The notes: generated from the letters alone by a model not told the origin. DNA of 64,000 nucleotides from Chryseobacterium culicis (GCF_900108365.1 NZ_FNWQ01000003.1:310001-374000); one strand, 5' to 3'; shown: positions 1-9,103, counted from the stretch's first letter. Numbers and translations: made by a program.

Positions 1-417
1 TATGATGTGCAGGCTGATTACATAGGAGGAAGAAGAGAAGTTCCGTTTATGGCGAAGCACAGAGGATTTGTCAACTTAGCCTATTCTACCAATAAAAATA
101 ATAATGGAGGATTCTGGAGTTTTGATACCACTTTAAACTGGGTGGGAAAACAAAGACTTCCTGACACTTCAAGCAATCCTGCTGAGTTCCAGTTACCAAC
201 TTACTCTGAATCTTACGCAGTGTTAAATGCTCAGATTTCAAGAAACTTCAATAAAAAGATCAGAGCTTATGTAGGAGGTGAAAACCTCACTTCTTACTAT
301 CAGAAAAATGCGATTGTTGATTTTAAAAATCCTTTCGGAAATTATTTTGACGGAGGAATGGTCTATGCGCCAATTATGAAGGCCAACTTCTATGTAGGAC
401 TGGATGTAACGTTTTAA
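1..417 (+). CDS. TonB-dependent receptor, C-terminal part (gene enters from the left edge)
   Basis: Only the last 138 codons are present; the frame is open from base 1. The protein is a run of alternating beta strands rich in aromatic and polar residues and ends in GLDVTF, the terminal beta-signal with a final Phe typical of outer-membrane barrels. The spacing of Tyr/Asn-rich strands and the AYVGGENLT segment match the last strands of TonB-dependent receptors. The substrate cannot be told, because the plug and most of the barrel lie outside the window. A strong intrinsic terminator follows. The gene runs toward the minus-strand N-glycan locus, so it is probably not part of it. Confidence 0.85.
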   Translation, partial: YDVQADYIGGRREVPFMAKHRGFVNLAYSTNKNNNGGFWSFDTTLNWVGKQRLPDTSSNPAEFQLPTYSESYAVLNAQISRNFNKKIRAYVGGENLTSYYQKNAIVDFKNPFGNYFDGGMVYAPIMKANFYVGLDVTF

Positions 418-420
418 AAG

Positions 421-448
421 CGGAAGCCGGAGTAATGAAGCTGGGAGC
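421..448. repeat. Degenerate heptamer repeat, GGAAGNN orientation
   Basis: Four consecutive 7-nt units (CGGAAGC, CGGAGTA, ATGAAGC, TGGGAGC) follow the receptor stop codon directly. They are the reverse-complement form of the CTTCCNN units at 601-628 and 38275-38302. Function unknown. Confidence 0.5.
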
Positions 449-502
449 GCTAGCCGCCAGTTAATTTCCGATCAGCTTCTGGCATAAAATTGTAAATAAA
501 CA

Positions 503-543
503 AACCCTTACAGGTCTTTGAGACCTGTAAGGGTTATTTTTTT
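503..543 (+). terminator. Rho-independent terminator of the TonB-receptor gene
   Basis: A perfect 15-bp stem (503-517 with 521-535) with a three-base loop is followed by seven T at 537-543. It sits 86 nt after the receptor stop codon. Confidence 0.9.
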
Positions 544-600
544 GCTACCAGCTTCCATGAATGCCGAAGGAGCATAAAAGCTTCTGATACCCTTCAGAAA

Positions 601-628
601 CTTCCCTCTTCCAGCCTCAAGCTTCCTT
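601..628. repeat. Degenerate heptamer repeat, CTTCCNN orientation
   Basis: Four 7-nt units: CTTCCCT, CTTCCAG, CCTCAAG, CTTCCTT. The same kind of array occurs upstream of glyS (38275-38302) and inverted at 421-448. Confidence 0.5.
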
Positions 629-631
629 ACC

Positions 632-673
632 AATACAAGAAGCGGTTTCAATATTGAAACCGCTTCTTGTATT
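632..673. other. Perfect 42-bp palindrome at the end of the N-glycan locus
   Basis: Bases 632-652 are the exact reverse complement of 653-673. The palindrome touches the stop codon of the minus-strand cupin gene. A hairpin here would end the locus transcript, but neither flank has the T-run of a classical intrinsic terminator. It may be a terminator of another kind, an mRNA 3'-end stabiliser, or a protein-binding site. Confidence 0.6.
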
Positions 674-1170
674 TATCTCCCAAAATCATCCTGTACTCTT
701 ACAATGTCATCTTCATCCGAAGGATTGGAAGCATCTGTATGCTGCCAGATTTCAGCTACGATTCCCCAGCCTTCGAGACCAATTAATCTGTGTCTTTCAC
801 CCTGCTGCAGTTTCACCTGATCCTTCGGGCCATATTTGCCCAATTCTCCTTCTTCGTCGGTGTTGCTTCTTTTGATTCCTACAGTTCCCTCCACTACCTG
901 CCATATTTCGGCTCTTCTATGGTGATACTGCCAGCTTAACCTCGCTTCCGGAGCCACGATAAGAATCTTGGGACTCAGCTTCCCTCCTATTCTAAGCCCA
1001 TCTACATCAATACCGTCAAAATACTGATTGGCAAAATCCTGTGCCTGTGTTTCATCAATTACAAAGAATCCTCCCCATGGTCTTGTATCATCTTTTGCCG
1101 CAATGTTAAAACCTTGTGTCTGCAGCATGCTTTCTACTCTCTCGAATATTTCTTTTTTTTCTGTACTCAT
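673..1170 (-). CDS. Cupin of the mannose-6-phosphate isomerase type
   Basis: This 165-residue cytoplasmic protein carries one cupin barrel. Probable metal ligands are H83, H84, E88 and H127, in the segments WQYHHRRAEIW and GERHRLIG. This resembles the C-terminal cupin of type II phosphomannose isomerases and small flavobacterial proteins named as phosphoheptose or mannose-6-phosphate isomerases. It is the last gene of the N-glycan locus, 22 nt after a GH92 gene. Isomerisation of mannose-6-phosphate to fructose-6-phosphate would suit the pathway, but that reaction is inferred from family and context; a sugar-binding or other isomerase role is possible. Confidence 0.7.
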   Translation of the reverse strand: MSTEKKEIFERVESMLQTQGFNIAAKDDTRPWGGFFVIDETQAQDFANQYFDGIDVDGLRIGGKLSPKILIVAPEARLSWQYHHRRAEIWQVVEGTVGIKRSNTDEEGELGKYGPKDQVKLQQGERHRLIGLEGWGIVAEIWQHTDASNPSDEDDIVRVQDDFGR

Positions 1171-1192
1171 ACAGTGGTATTTTATATTATAA

Positions 1193-3475
1193 TTATTTAT
1201 CTGATTCTTCTTTTGACATGGAATAAGGAAAATCTTTTTCCTGTGAACCTCTTTCTTTATTCGGTTTGCTGTCCATTTTAAAGTCTAAAACAGCTCCTTT
1301 CAACAGTTCTTTATGGCTCAGCCAGTTTTTGGAATAAGACTGTTGGTTTACCTTCAATGATTTTACATAGAAATTTTCAGCATTGTTTTCCGGGGCTTTT
1401 ATCTCAATTTTCTTACCATTTTCAAGATGGATCGTAGCTTCTTTAAACAATGGTGCTCCTAATACATACTGATCTGTTGCCGGGGTCACCGGATAAAATC
1501 CTAAGGCTGAAAAAATATACCACGCGGAAGTCTGTCCGTTATCTTCGTCACCGCAATATCCGTCCGGAGTGGCATGATACAATTTATTCATAACCTGTCT
1601 TGCCCAATATTGGGTTTTGTAGGGTGCCCCTGCATAATTATAAAGGTAAATCATATGCTGGATAGGCTGATTTCCGTGAGCATACTGCCCCATATTCATG
1701 ATCTGCATTTCTCTGATCTCGTGGATCACACCGCCATAATAGCTGTCATCAAAAACCGGAGGTAACGAAAATACTTCATCTAATTTAGCTTCGAATTTCT
1801 TTTTACCACCCATTAATTCAGCCAGACCATTGATATCCTGAAAAACGGACCATGTGTAATGCCAGCTGTTCCCTTCTGTAAAGGCATCTCCCCACTTGAA
1901 AGGATTAAATGGTTTCTGGAAATTACCATCTTTATTTTTACCACGCATCAGACCTGTTTCCTTATCAAAAAGATGCCTGTAGTTATAAGCTCTTTTTTTA
2001 TAAATATCAATTTCAGAGGCTGGTTTACCCAATGCTTTTCCTAACTGATAGATAGAAAAATCATCATAAGCATATTCTAATGTTCTGGCCGCATTTTCAT
2101 TGATTTTCACATCGTAAGGAACATATCCTAATGTATTGTAATATTGTACTCCTGCACGGCCTACCGCTGTAATCGGACCTTCATTATTGGCGCCGTGTTT
2201 TACAGCCTGCCAAAGGGTTTCAGTATCATAACCGCGAAGTCCTTTAATATAGGCATCTGCCACTACAGAAGCGGAATTATTCCCTATCATAATATTGGAA
2301 TACCCCGGGCTGCTCCATTCCGGTAAGAAACCACCTTCTCTATAAGCATTCGCAAGCCCCTCCTGCATTTCTACATTGATACTTGGGTAAACAAGATTCA
2401 GGAAAGGGTATAAGGCACGGAAGGTATCCCAGAAGCCTGTTCCTGCAAACATTCTTCCGTCTTCAATCTTACCGTTGTAGGGACTCCAGTGTTTTATTTT
2501 ATTCTGAGCATCTATTTCGTATAATTTCTGCGGGAAAAATAAGGTTCTGTACAAAGAGGAATAAAAGGTTCTCATCTGCTGATCTGTTCCTCCTTTAACG
2601 TCTATTTTCCCAAGTGTTTTGTTCCAGATATCTTTAGCGTCGGCTTTTACCTGTTCAAAGTTTTTATTTCCGATTTCTCTTTTAAGATTCAGTTCTGCCT
2701 GTTCAAAGCTGATGAATGAAGAGGCTGCTTTTGCATGCACGGTTTCTTTGTTTTTAAGCCTGAAGCCTACCACAGCGCCGGTATGATCACTGGTAATTTC
2801 CAGCTGATCATTCACCAGTTGATCGTTTTTCCAGGTTCTTGTCAGCTCAAAATCTTTATCAAACTGAATGACAAAGTAATTCTTAAAGTTTTCGTATTTT
2901 CCGGTAGAATATCTGGTGGTGTAGCCCAGTATTTTTCTTTCTTTCGGTACAATTCTGATATAAGAACCTTTATTCAGGGCATCAACAACTACGTAAGCAC
3001 TGTCTGTTTTTGGAAAATCAAATTTAAAATAAGAAGCCCTTTCTGTAGGGGTAAATTCTGTCGTAACATTGAAATCCGCCAGATAAACGCTATAAAAATA
3101 AGGGGTACTAACCTCAGCTTTATGGCTGAACCAGCTGGCTCTTTCGTCTTCTTTAAATTTCATTTTTCCTACTCCCGGCATGATGGCAAATGCACCATAA
3201 TCATTCATCCATGGAGAAGGCTGGTGGGTTTGTTTAAATCCTTTTATCTTGTCTGCATCGTAGGTATAGGCCCATCCGTCGCCCATTTTTCCGGTCTGAG
3301 GGGTCCAGATATTCATTCCCCATGGAAGCCCGACTGCCGGATACGTATTTCCGTTGGACAAAGAAGGTTTGGACTGTGTTCCCATTAAAGGATTCACATA
3401 ATCTACCGGAGATACGTTCTGACCGAAGGCCCAGGCCTGTAATAACAATAAGCAAGTGGAAAATATAAACTTCAT
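1193..3475 (-). CDS. GH92 alpha-mannosidase, canonical active site
   Basis: 760 residues with a signal peptide ending near AFGQ (residues 1-19), so it is exported, probably to the periplasm. The N-terminal beta-sandwich begins VDYVNPLMGT and the C-terminal (alpha/alpha)6 domain covers roughly residues 290-720. E534 in TEGNSW lies where the family general acid is expected (E533 in Bacteroides BT3990 by my recall), and D643/D645 in GDEDNGQ match the two catalytic aspartates. GH92 enzymes are calcium-dependent inverting exo-alpha-mannosidases, commonly alpha-1,2 or alpha-1,3. It would trim mannose from imported high-mannose glycans. It lies 20 nt after the ROK kinase gene and 22 nt before the cupin gene. 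Exact linkage specificity cannot be read from sequence. Confidence 0.92.
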   Translation of the reverse strand: MKFIFSTCLLLLQAWAFGQNVSPVDYVNPLMGTQSKPSLSNGNTYPAVGLPWGMNIWTPQTGKMGDGWAYTYDADKIKGFKQTHQPSPWMNDYGAFAIMPGVGKMKFKEDERASWFSHKAEVSTPYFYSVYLADFNVTTEFTPTERASYFKFDFPKTDSAYVVVDALNKGSYIRIVPKERKILGYTTRYSTGKYENFKNYFVIQFDKDFELTRTWKNDQLVNDQLEITSDHTGAVVGFRLKNKETVHAKAASSFISFEQAELNLKREIGNKNFEQVKADAKDIWNKTLGKIDVKGGTDQQMRTFYSSLYRTLFFPQKLYEIDAQNKIKHWSPYNGKIEDGRMFAGTGFWDTFRALYPFLNLVYPSINVEMQEGLANAYREGGFLPEWSSPGYSNIMIGNNSASVVADAYIKGLRGYDTETLWQAVKHGANNEGPITAVGRAGVQYYNTLGYVPYDVKINENAARTLEYAYDDFSIYQLGKALGKPASEIDIYKKRAYNYRHLFDKETGLMRGKNKDGNFQKPFNPFKWGDAFTEGNSWHYTWSVFQDINGLAELMGGKKKFEAKLDEVFSLPPVFDDSYYGGVIHEIREMQIMNMGQYAHGNQPIQHMIYLYNYAGAPYKTQYWARQVMNKLYHATPDGYCGDEDNGQTSAWYIFSALGFYPVTPATDQYVLGAPLFKEATIHLENGKKIEIKAPENNAENFYVKSLKVNQQSYSKNWLSHKELLKGAVLDFKMDSKPNKERGSQEKDFPYSMSKEESDK

Positions 3476-3495
3476 TGTATCTTTTCGTTTGTTAA

Positions 3496-4356
3496 TTATA
3501 TAAGCTTTTTTAATGCATAGCCGGCAGCTCCAAGAATGGCTGCGTCTTCAAATATGGCCGAAATTTTAACCTGCAAGTTAATATTATTCTTTTTTAAATT
3601 CTGAACAAATTGTTGCTCGAAGTAAGGATACGCTTTGGCTATATTTCCTCCTATAACTAAAACTTCCGGTTTATAATGATCTACATAGGTAACGATAAAT
3701 TCTGAGAAAGAATCTGCGTATTCATCAAATATTCTTGCCTGTATTTCTACGGGTTTATCAAGTAAGTCTTTGGTGCCTGATATTTCTTGCCCTGTCAGTT
3801 CTTTATAACGATTGACAAACCATCGGGTGGCCAGATAATCTTCACTGATGGAATCTCTGAAAGGAGAATTCCACAAATCTTCATCTGCCGCAAATTTTCC
3901 GTTGAAAAAGGTAGTTCCCAATCCTGTACCGAGAGTCACTCCAAAAGCACTGTTAAATCCCTGGGCACATCCTCCAAATACTTCCCCTTCCATGAAGGCG
4001 GCGGCATCATTTACAAAATGAATCTGCTCCCGGGAAATGTAAAGTCTTTTTGCCAGTTCGTCTTTAATATTAACCTCATAGAGATCTATAAATTTTCCCT
4101 GCTGCATAAGTGATATCCCATTTTCATAATCAAAAGGTCCGGGCATTGCAATACCAACTAAAAGACTGTCTTTTACAAGGCCATGAGCTGCTTTGTGAAT
4201 CGCTGAAACCCAAGCGCTGAAAATCACTTCTTTGTTTTCGAAAGCATTTACATGTTCTCTTACATAAGTTGATGCGATGATTTCTCTTTTTTCCGGATCT
4301 ACCTGAGCCAGCGTGATATGCGACCCTCCAATATCTATTCCTACTATATTCTGCAT
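3496..4356 (-). CDS. ROK-family sugar kinase
   Basis: 286 residues, no signal peptide, cytoplasmic. It begins with the phosphate-binding motif GIDIGGSH and has GVTLGTGLGTTFF (second nucleotide-binding motif) and FVNDAAAF, which carries the probable catalytic Asp. The usual ROK zinc cluster (CxCGxxGCxE) is absent; the segment after the glycine motif reads DSISEDYLATRWF. ROK proteins phosphorylate glucose, mannose, N-acetylmannosamine or GlcNAc. In this locus the likely substrates are free mannose from the alpha-mannosidases or GlcNAc released by GH130. It sits after a terminator that follows the GH18 pair and 20 nt before the GH92 gene. Confidence 0.85.
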   Translation of the reverse strand: MQNIVGIDIGGSHITLAQVDPEKREIIASTYVREHVNAFENKEVIFSAWVSAIHKAAHGLVKDSLLVGIAMPGPFDYENGISLMQQGKFIDLYEVNIKDELAKRLYISREQIHFVNDAAAFMEGEVFGGCAQGFNSAFGVTLGTGLGTTFFNGKFAADEDLWNSPFRDSISEDYLATRWFVNRYKELTGQEISGTKDLLDKPVEIQARIFDEYADSFSEFIVTYVDHYKPEVLVIGGNIAKAYPYFEQQFVQNLKKNNINLQVKISAIFEDAAILGAAGYALKKLI

Positions 4357-4392
4357 TATTTTTATTTTAAATTCAAGACATCCCTGTGACTG

Positions 4393-4430
4393 AAAAAACA
4401 GACAAACAGAAGTGAGCTCCTGTCTGTCTG
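4393..4430 (-). terminator. Intrinsic terminator between GH18 and the ROK kinase gene
   Basis: Reading on the minus strand, an 11-bp stem with one mismatch (4420-4430 with 4399-4409) is followed by six T (4398-4393). It would end or attenuate transcripts from the GH18 genes before the ROK gene. Confidence 0.65.
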
Positions 4431-4486
4431 CTTTGTACTTCAGACTTTATTTTATCGAATCCAGTAATTACTTCATTATCTGAATT

Positions 4487-6895
4487 TTACTTCACAATGA
4501 TTTTACCGGTTGACAGCACTTTACTGTTGGCGGATGTAATCTTGTAAATATAAGTACCACTGATTAAATCCTGTGTATTCACTGCGTTATTATTTTGATT
4601 AATATTCTGTTTTTTGAACAATTTTCCGGACGCATCATACAGTGCCACTTCATTGGCGGAACTGTCTGTAATAACAAAATGAATGTCATTTCCTCGTTTT
4701 ACCGGATTAGGATAAACTGTGCTGTTCTCTTTTACCGATTCAATATCTTTTACCGCAAGAGAAGACGCACAGGCAACATCTGTTCTCCAGTTGGCATCGG
4801 TCATGCTTACCAATGTTGCAAAATGGGTATTGGCCGTAGCATCCAATGCTCCTAAACCGCTTCCTTCATCCATTTTCCAGTTAGCTTCAAGACCCGCTGA
4901 GTTAGCTGGAACATTGCAGCTGTTGCTTAAGATTTCCTGCGGGGTCAGTGCTCTTTTCCAAACTCTGAATTCATCAAGGAAACCGTTAATTGTTCTGGAA
5001 TTGTCATAGTTTCTTCCCAGATAAAGCGTTCCGTTTGCTGTAAAATTACCTGTTACCGCGAAGGTGGCATCGAGGTTACCATTCACATAAATTTTCATTG
5101 CCGCACCATCGTAAGTGGCAGCGATATGGTACCATGTATTGGTATTGAATGCTGTACTGGTGTTCAGTTTCACCTGTGAAGAGCCGAAGCTCAATATAAA
5201 CTGCAGTTTGTTATTCGCCAGGTTTCCGTCTCCGAATCTGAGCATTGCGGAGTTATTATCACCTACTTCCACTCCTAAGACAGAGGAAATATAAGGAAAA
5301 GCAGTTTTAAATGAGTTTACTTTTACCCATCCTTCAAAGCTCACTGCATTTCCGCTTAAATTAAATGTTCCTGCATTAAGATAGTTCGTACTTCCGTTGA
5401 AAGCAAGTGATCTTGCCCCAGGACTCGTAACGGGCGCAAAGCCACTGTTGAATGTTCCTTCTGCCGAATAGGGACTTGTAGTTCCTCCGGCACATGAAGC
5501 CTGTACTTTCCATACATAGTTTGTATTGGCTGTCAGATTCTGTAATGAATAGGAATTGGTTGTAATATTAGGAATTTCTGACCAGGTTGTGGCTGCTGCA
5601 GTTTTATACTGCAGTGTATATGAAGCGGCGTTTCCTGCATCCCAGGATAACTGAGCCGTATTGCCAAGGAAACTTCCGGAAGTTAATCCTGAAGGTGTAG
5701 TGCAACCGCTTCCGGAGTTGAACCTTGGTGCGAAAATATAAGTACTTGTTAATGTTGCTGAGCAATTAGACTGTATTCTCCAATCATACTCTGTATTGAG
5801 GGTAAGATTATTGATAACAATATTGTTTCCTGAATAATTGCTGGCCACATTGGTCCAAACCGTTGAATTGGCAGGCTTGTAGTCAATATTATAAGACTGG
5901 GAGGCATTGGAAGTCCAGTTCAGTTTTGCTGAAGTACCTGTCACATTGGAAACATCAAGTCCCAATGGCGGATCGCAGGTTTGTCCCTGAGACCATGAGT
6001 ACAGCTGACCGCTTAGTAGTGTATTTTCATTATAGAGAATATTAGATCCTGTACTCAAATAGCTGGCTACGTTGGTTCCGGGCAGATCATACCACATAAA
6101 CACACCGTACTGATCGTTCTTTGTGCTGGTTGCTAAGTTTGCCAGTGTGGCGGCAGACGTTGAGCTTGGATTCGAGTTTTGAATCCAAGTTGCGGCGGCA
6201 GAAATTTTGGTTTTATCAAGAGGCGGAACAACAGGAGCATTGTATGTACTGTACATTGCATTCCAGGTATAATTAATATAGTTTCCTGCCAGATCTCCGT
6301 TGTAGGTTTGTCTTGTGGTAGCAGGTCCGTAATAATAGAATGTAATGAGCTTATCCGGCATTGCTGCTTTCAATTCCTGCAAAAGCATGACAAAAGAGCT
6401 GTTGTTGGGCTGTCCTGTTCCATTATTTCCGTAGCCCGCATACTCGTCGTCAAGATCCACTCCATCCAGGCCGTAGGTGTAAACAGTATGAGCAACCTGT
6501 AACGCAAAATCTTTTGCAGCTTCCCTGTTTGGAAAATTAGAAATTCCGGCTCCCTGGTGGTTTCCAAGAAGGTCAAGCAATACTTTTATTCCTTTTTGCT
6601 GTAAAGGTTTTACGTAGGTATTAACGTCATTCAGAACTTTGGTAACGTTATTATTGTTTGAAATATAAGCTCTGTTTTTAGAGACATCATAATTGATGTT
6701 AGCTGCAAAAATAATAGCAACGTCGAAAAGCTGCTTATTGGAATTCTGCAAAGTATAAGATCCCGCATTCAGCATATTATTGTTGTTCACTTCCACATAA
6801 CAGACTCCCAAAGGATTAAGCTGCTGGGCTTTAAGCAGCGGGGCCGACTGAAGCATCAGGGCCATCAGAGGAATAAAAAAGGATTTTTTTCTCAT
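4487..6895 (-). CDS. Secreted GH18 endo-beta-N-acetylglucosaminidase with two FN3 domains, a LamG-like domain and a T9SS tail
   Basis: 802 residues. A signal peptide (1-23, ending LLKAQ) leads into a GH18 barrel (about 25-300) with the family motif DxxDxDxE at D144-E151; E151 is the expected acid and D149 helps the substrate-assisted mechanism. Two fibronectin type III domains (about 308-390 and 397-482), a concanavalin/LamG-like domain (about 495-655) and a type A type IX secretion tail (YPNPVKRG ... GKIIVK) follow. The GH18 part resembles the EndoH/EndoF1 class, which cuts between the two core GlcNAc residues of N-glycans. It should act at the cell surface or outside. It is a close paralogue of the gene just upstream, from which it differs mainly by one extra FN3. 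Confidence 0.88.
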   Translation of the reverse strand: MRKKSFFIPLMALMLQSAPLLKAQQLNPLGVCYVEVNNNNMLNAGSYTLQNSNKQLFDVAIIFAANINYDVSKNRAYISNNNNVTKVLNDVNTYVKPLQQKGIKVLLDLLGNHQGAGISNFPNREAAKDFALQVAHTVYTYGLDGVDLDDEYAGYGNNGTGQPNNSSFVMLLQELKAAMPDKLITFYYYGPATTRQTYNGDLAGNYINYTWNAMYSTYNAPVVPPLDKTKISAAATWIQNSNPSSTSAATLANLATSTKNDQYGVFMWYDLPGTNVASYLSTGSNILYNENTLLSGQLYSWSQGQTCDPPLGLDVSNVTGTSAKLNWTSNASQSYNIDYKPANSTVWTNVASNYSGNNIVINNLTLNTEYDWRIQSNCSATLTSTYIFAPRFNSGSGCTTPSGLTSGSFLGNTAQLSWDAGNAASYTLQYKTAAATTWSEIPNITTNSYSLQNLTANTNYVWKVQASCAGGTTSPYSAEGTFNSGFAPVTSPGARSLAFNGSTNYLNAGTFNLSGNAVSFEGWVKVNSFKTAFPYISSVLGVEVGDNNSAMLRFGDGNLANNKLQFILSFGSSQVKLNTSTAFNTNTWYHIAATYDGAAMKIYVNGNLDATFAVTGNFTANGTLYLGRNYDNSRTINGFLDEFRVWKRALTPQEILSNSCNVPANSAGLEANWKMDEGSGLGALDATANTHFATLVSMTDANWRTDVACASSLAVKDIESVKENSTVYPNPVKRGNDIHFVITDSSANEVALYDASGKLFKKQNINQNNNAVNTQDLISGTYIYKITSANSKVLSTGKIIVK

Positions 6896-6920
6896 AGTAT
6901 ATCAATTTTGTAGTAGAAAA

Positions 6921-6944
6921 GTCATTGGGCCGAAGCCCAATGAC
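6921..6944 (-). other. UUCG-capped hairpin between the two GH18 genes
   Basis: A perfect 10-bp stem (6944-6935 with 6930-6921, minus strand) closes a C(UUCG)G tetraloop, one of the most stable RNA loops. A short TTTTC follows. It lies in the 57-nt gap between the two genes and may attenuate transcription or protect the 3' end of the upstream message. Confidence 0.65.
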
Positions 6945-6952
6945 TGAGGTTA

Positions 6953-9103
6953 TTATTTTACAATTAGTTTTTCGGATTGTTTTAAGCTTCCATCATGAGA
7001 TTCAAACTGAATAATATAGTTCCCTGAAGGGATTCTGTTCAATTCGTATTGATTGTCTCCTGAATTCAGTGATCTTGTATCTACAATTCTTCCGTTAAGA
7101 TCATAAACCGTTAATTTTCCTTTGCTGTATTCTTCAGGAACAGAAACTGTAAGTGGTGAAGATTTGCTTGTCGGATTAGGATATAATTTTACTTGATTTT
7201 TAATGTTTGTCTCTCCTCCATTTATCGCTTTTTGGCTTGCTGCCGTTCTAGCTGCTGAACTTCCGGTGGTACATGGCACATCTGTCCCCCAGTTGGAAGC
7301 ATCAACTCCTGTTAACGTTAAAGTCACACCATTTCCTGAAGTATCCTGAACTGTAGAACCGCTGCCTTCATTAAACTTCCAATAAGCAGCCAATGATGTA
7401 GCCGGAACAGATACGTTACACATATTCTGGCTTATTTCCGTCTGACTTAATGCACGTTTCCAAACCCTTACCTCATCTATTTTCCCGTTAAAGTTTCTTG
7501 AAGTATTATACAGATATCCTACATTAAATGTGCCGGTTGAGTTTACGCTTCCGGTTTGTGCTTTGGTGGCGTCCAGAATACCATTGATGTAAATCTTCAT
7601 ATTGGATCCATCATAGGTAGCTGCTACGTGATACCAGGTATTGGCGTTTAAAGCCGTTGCAGATGCCAGTTTTTGCTGTACATTGTTAATGCTCACCACA
7701 AACTGAAGCTTATTGTTAGCAAGTCCGGCATCACCCAATCGTAAGAATGCGGAATTACTGTCGCTTACTTCTGTTCCCATGATAGAAGAAATATAAGGAG
7801 ATGCTGATTTGAATGACGAAGGCTTAATCCAACCTTCAAAAGACAAAGCAGAACCACTTAGATTCATGTTTCCGGCAGCTCCTGATTCTGTGCTTCCATC
7901 CAGAGATAATGCATAAGAACCTGTAGGGGTGGTTCCTGACGCACTTTTAAATCTTGGAGCAAACATATAGGCACTTTTCACGCTGCAGTTGGTTCTGATT
8001 CTCCAGTCGTATTCGGTATTGGCTGTTAATCCGGAAATGGTTACCGAAGTGGAACTGGTTGCAGACACTGCATTCGTCCAGGTTGTAGAAGATGCCGGTT
8101 TGTAATCTACATCATAAGTATTATTTCCTACGGCTGACCAGTTTAGTTTTGCACTTGTTCCTGTAAGGTTGCTTGTGTACAATCCGATAGGTGCATCACA
8201 ATTGGTTCCTTGTGTCCAGGACTGTAAAGTACCGCTTAAAACAGTAGGCTCTCCATACAGCGTCTGGGTTCCTGCGGAAAGTTGTGCTGTTTCATTGGTT
8301 CCATGCAAATCATACCACATGAATACTCCGTATCCGCCGTTTTTAGTTTGAGTGGCGAGGCTGGTGGTGGTAGAATTGGACGTATTCCCCATCCATACGG
8401 CCGCAGGAGAGATTTGTGCTTTGGTAAGTGGTGGTACATTAGGGGCAGAGAATGTTCCGTACATGGCATTCCAGCTGTAATTGACATTGTCTCCTACTCT
8501 GGCTCCGTTCCAGGAAAGTCTTGAAGCGGCAGGTCCGTAATAATAGAATGAAATAATTTTATTCGGCAATAAGGCTCTGAGCTCCTGAACAAGCATGACA
8601 AAAGAGCTGTCATTAGGCTGCCCTGTTCCGTTATTTCCATATTCGGAGTATTCATCATCAAAATCAATTCCATCAAGACCGTAGGTATTCACTGTATTGG
8701 CAAGCTGTAATGCAAAGTCTTTTGCGGCTTCGCGGGTAGGAAAATTACAGATTCCAGCCCCCTGGTGATTCCCCAGAATAGTCAGGACTACTTTCATGCC
8801 TTTTTGCTGAAGCGGCTTTATGTAGGTATCCGCATTGGTAAGAACTTTGGTAACGTTATTATTGGAATACAGATAAGCCCTGCCACGGCTGGTATCATAA
8901 TTAATATTGGCCGCAAAAATGTTTACCACATTAAACAGGTAGCTGTTCGATGTCTGCAGTTTGTACGCTCCTGCGTTCAGAAGGTTGTTGTTATTCACTT
9001 CCACATAGCATATTCCTGTAGGATTAAGCTGTTGTGCGTTAATCAGAGAACCGGCCTGAAGCATCATGGCAATCAGTGCGGTAAAGATGGATTTTTTTTT
9101 CAT
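6953..9103 (-). CDS. Secreted GH18 endo-beta-N-acetylglucosaminidase with one FN3, a LamG-like domain and a T9SS tail
   Basis: 716 residues. Signal peptide 1-23 (ending LINAQ), GH18 barrel about 25-300 with DGIDFDDE at D144-E151, one FN3 (about 308-390), LamG-like lectin fold (about 400-560), a linker, and a type A T9SS tail (YPNPTSKS ... EKLIVK). It is predicted to cleave the chitobiose core of N-linked glycans outside the cell or at its surface, supplying free oligosaccharide to the SusC/SusD importer. It is first of the paralogous pair in transcription order and lies 111 nt after the GH125 gene. Differences in the barrel and accessory domains may adapt the two copies to different glycans. 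EndoF-type activity is inferred from the family. Confidence 0.88.
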   Translation of the reverse strand: MKKKSIFTALIAMMLQAGSLINAQQLNPTGICYVEVNNNNLLNAGAYKLQTSNSYLFNVVNIFAANINYDTSRGRAYLYSNNNVTKVLTNADTYIKPLQQKGMKVVLTILGNHQGAGICNFPTREAAKDFALQLANTVNTYGLDGIDFDDEYSEYGNNGTGQPNDSSFVMLVQELRALLPNKIISFYYYGPAASRLSWNGARVGDNVNYSWNAMYGTFSAPNVPPLTKAQISPAAVWMGNTSNSTTTSLATQTKNGGYGVFMWYDLHGTNETAQLSAGTQTLYGEPTVLSGTLQSWTQGTNCDAPIGLYTSNLTGTSAKLNWSAVGNNTYDVDYKPASSTTWTNAVSATSSTSVTISGLTANTEYDWRIRTNCSVKSAYMFAPRFKSASGTTPTGSYALSLDGSTESGAAGNMNLSGSALSFEGWIKPSSFKSASPYISSIMGTEVSDSNSAFLRLGDAGLANNKLQFVVSINNVQQKLASATALNANTWYHVAATYDGSNMKIYINGILDATKAQTGSVNSTGTFNVGYLYNTSRNFNGKIDEVRVWKRALSQTEISQNMCNVSVPATSLAAYWKFNEGSGSTVQDTSGNGVTLTLTGVDASNWGTDVPCTTGSSAARTAASQKAINGGETNIKNQVKLYPNPTSKSSPLTVSVPEEYSKGKLTVYDLNGRIVDTRSLNSGDNQYELNRIPSGNYIIQFESHDGSLKQSEKLIVK

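Noticed and set aside
2735..3388. 217-codon plus-strand frame inside the GH92 gene
   Set aside because: It is antisense to a well-supported GH92 gene and shows no family motif or promoter.
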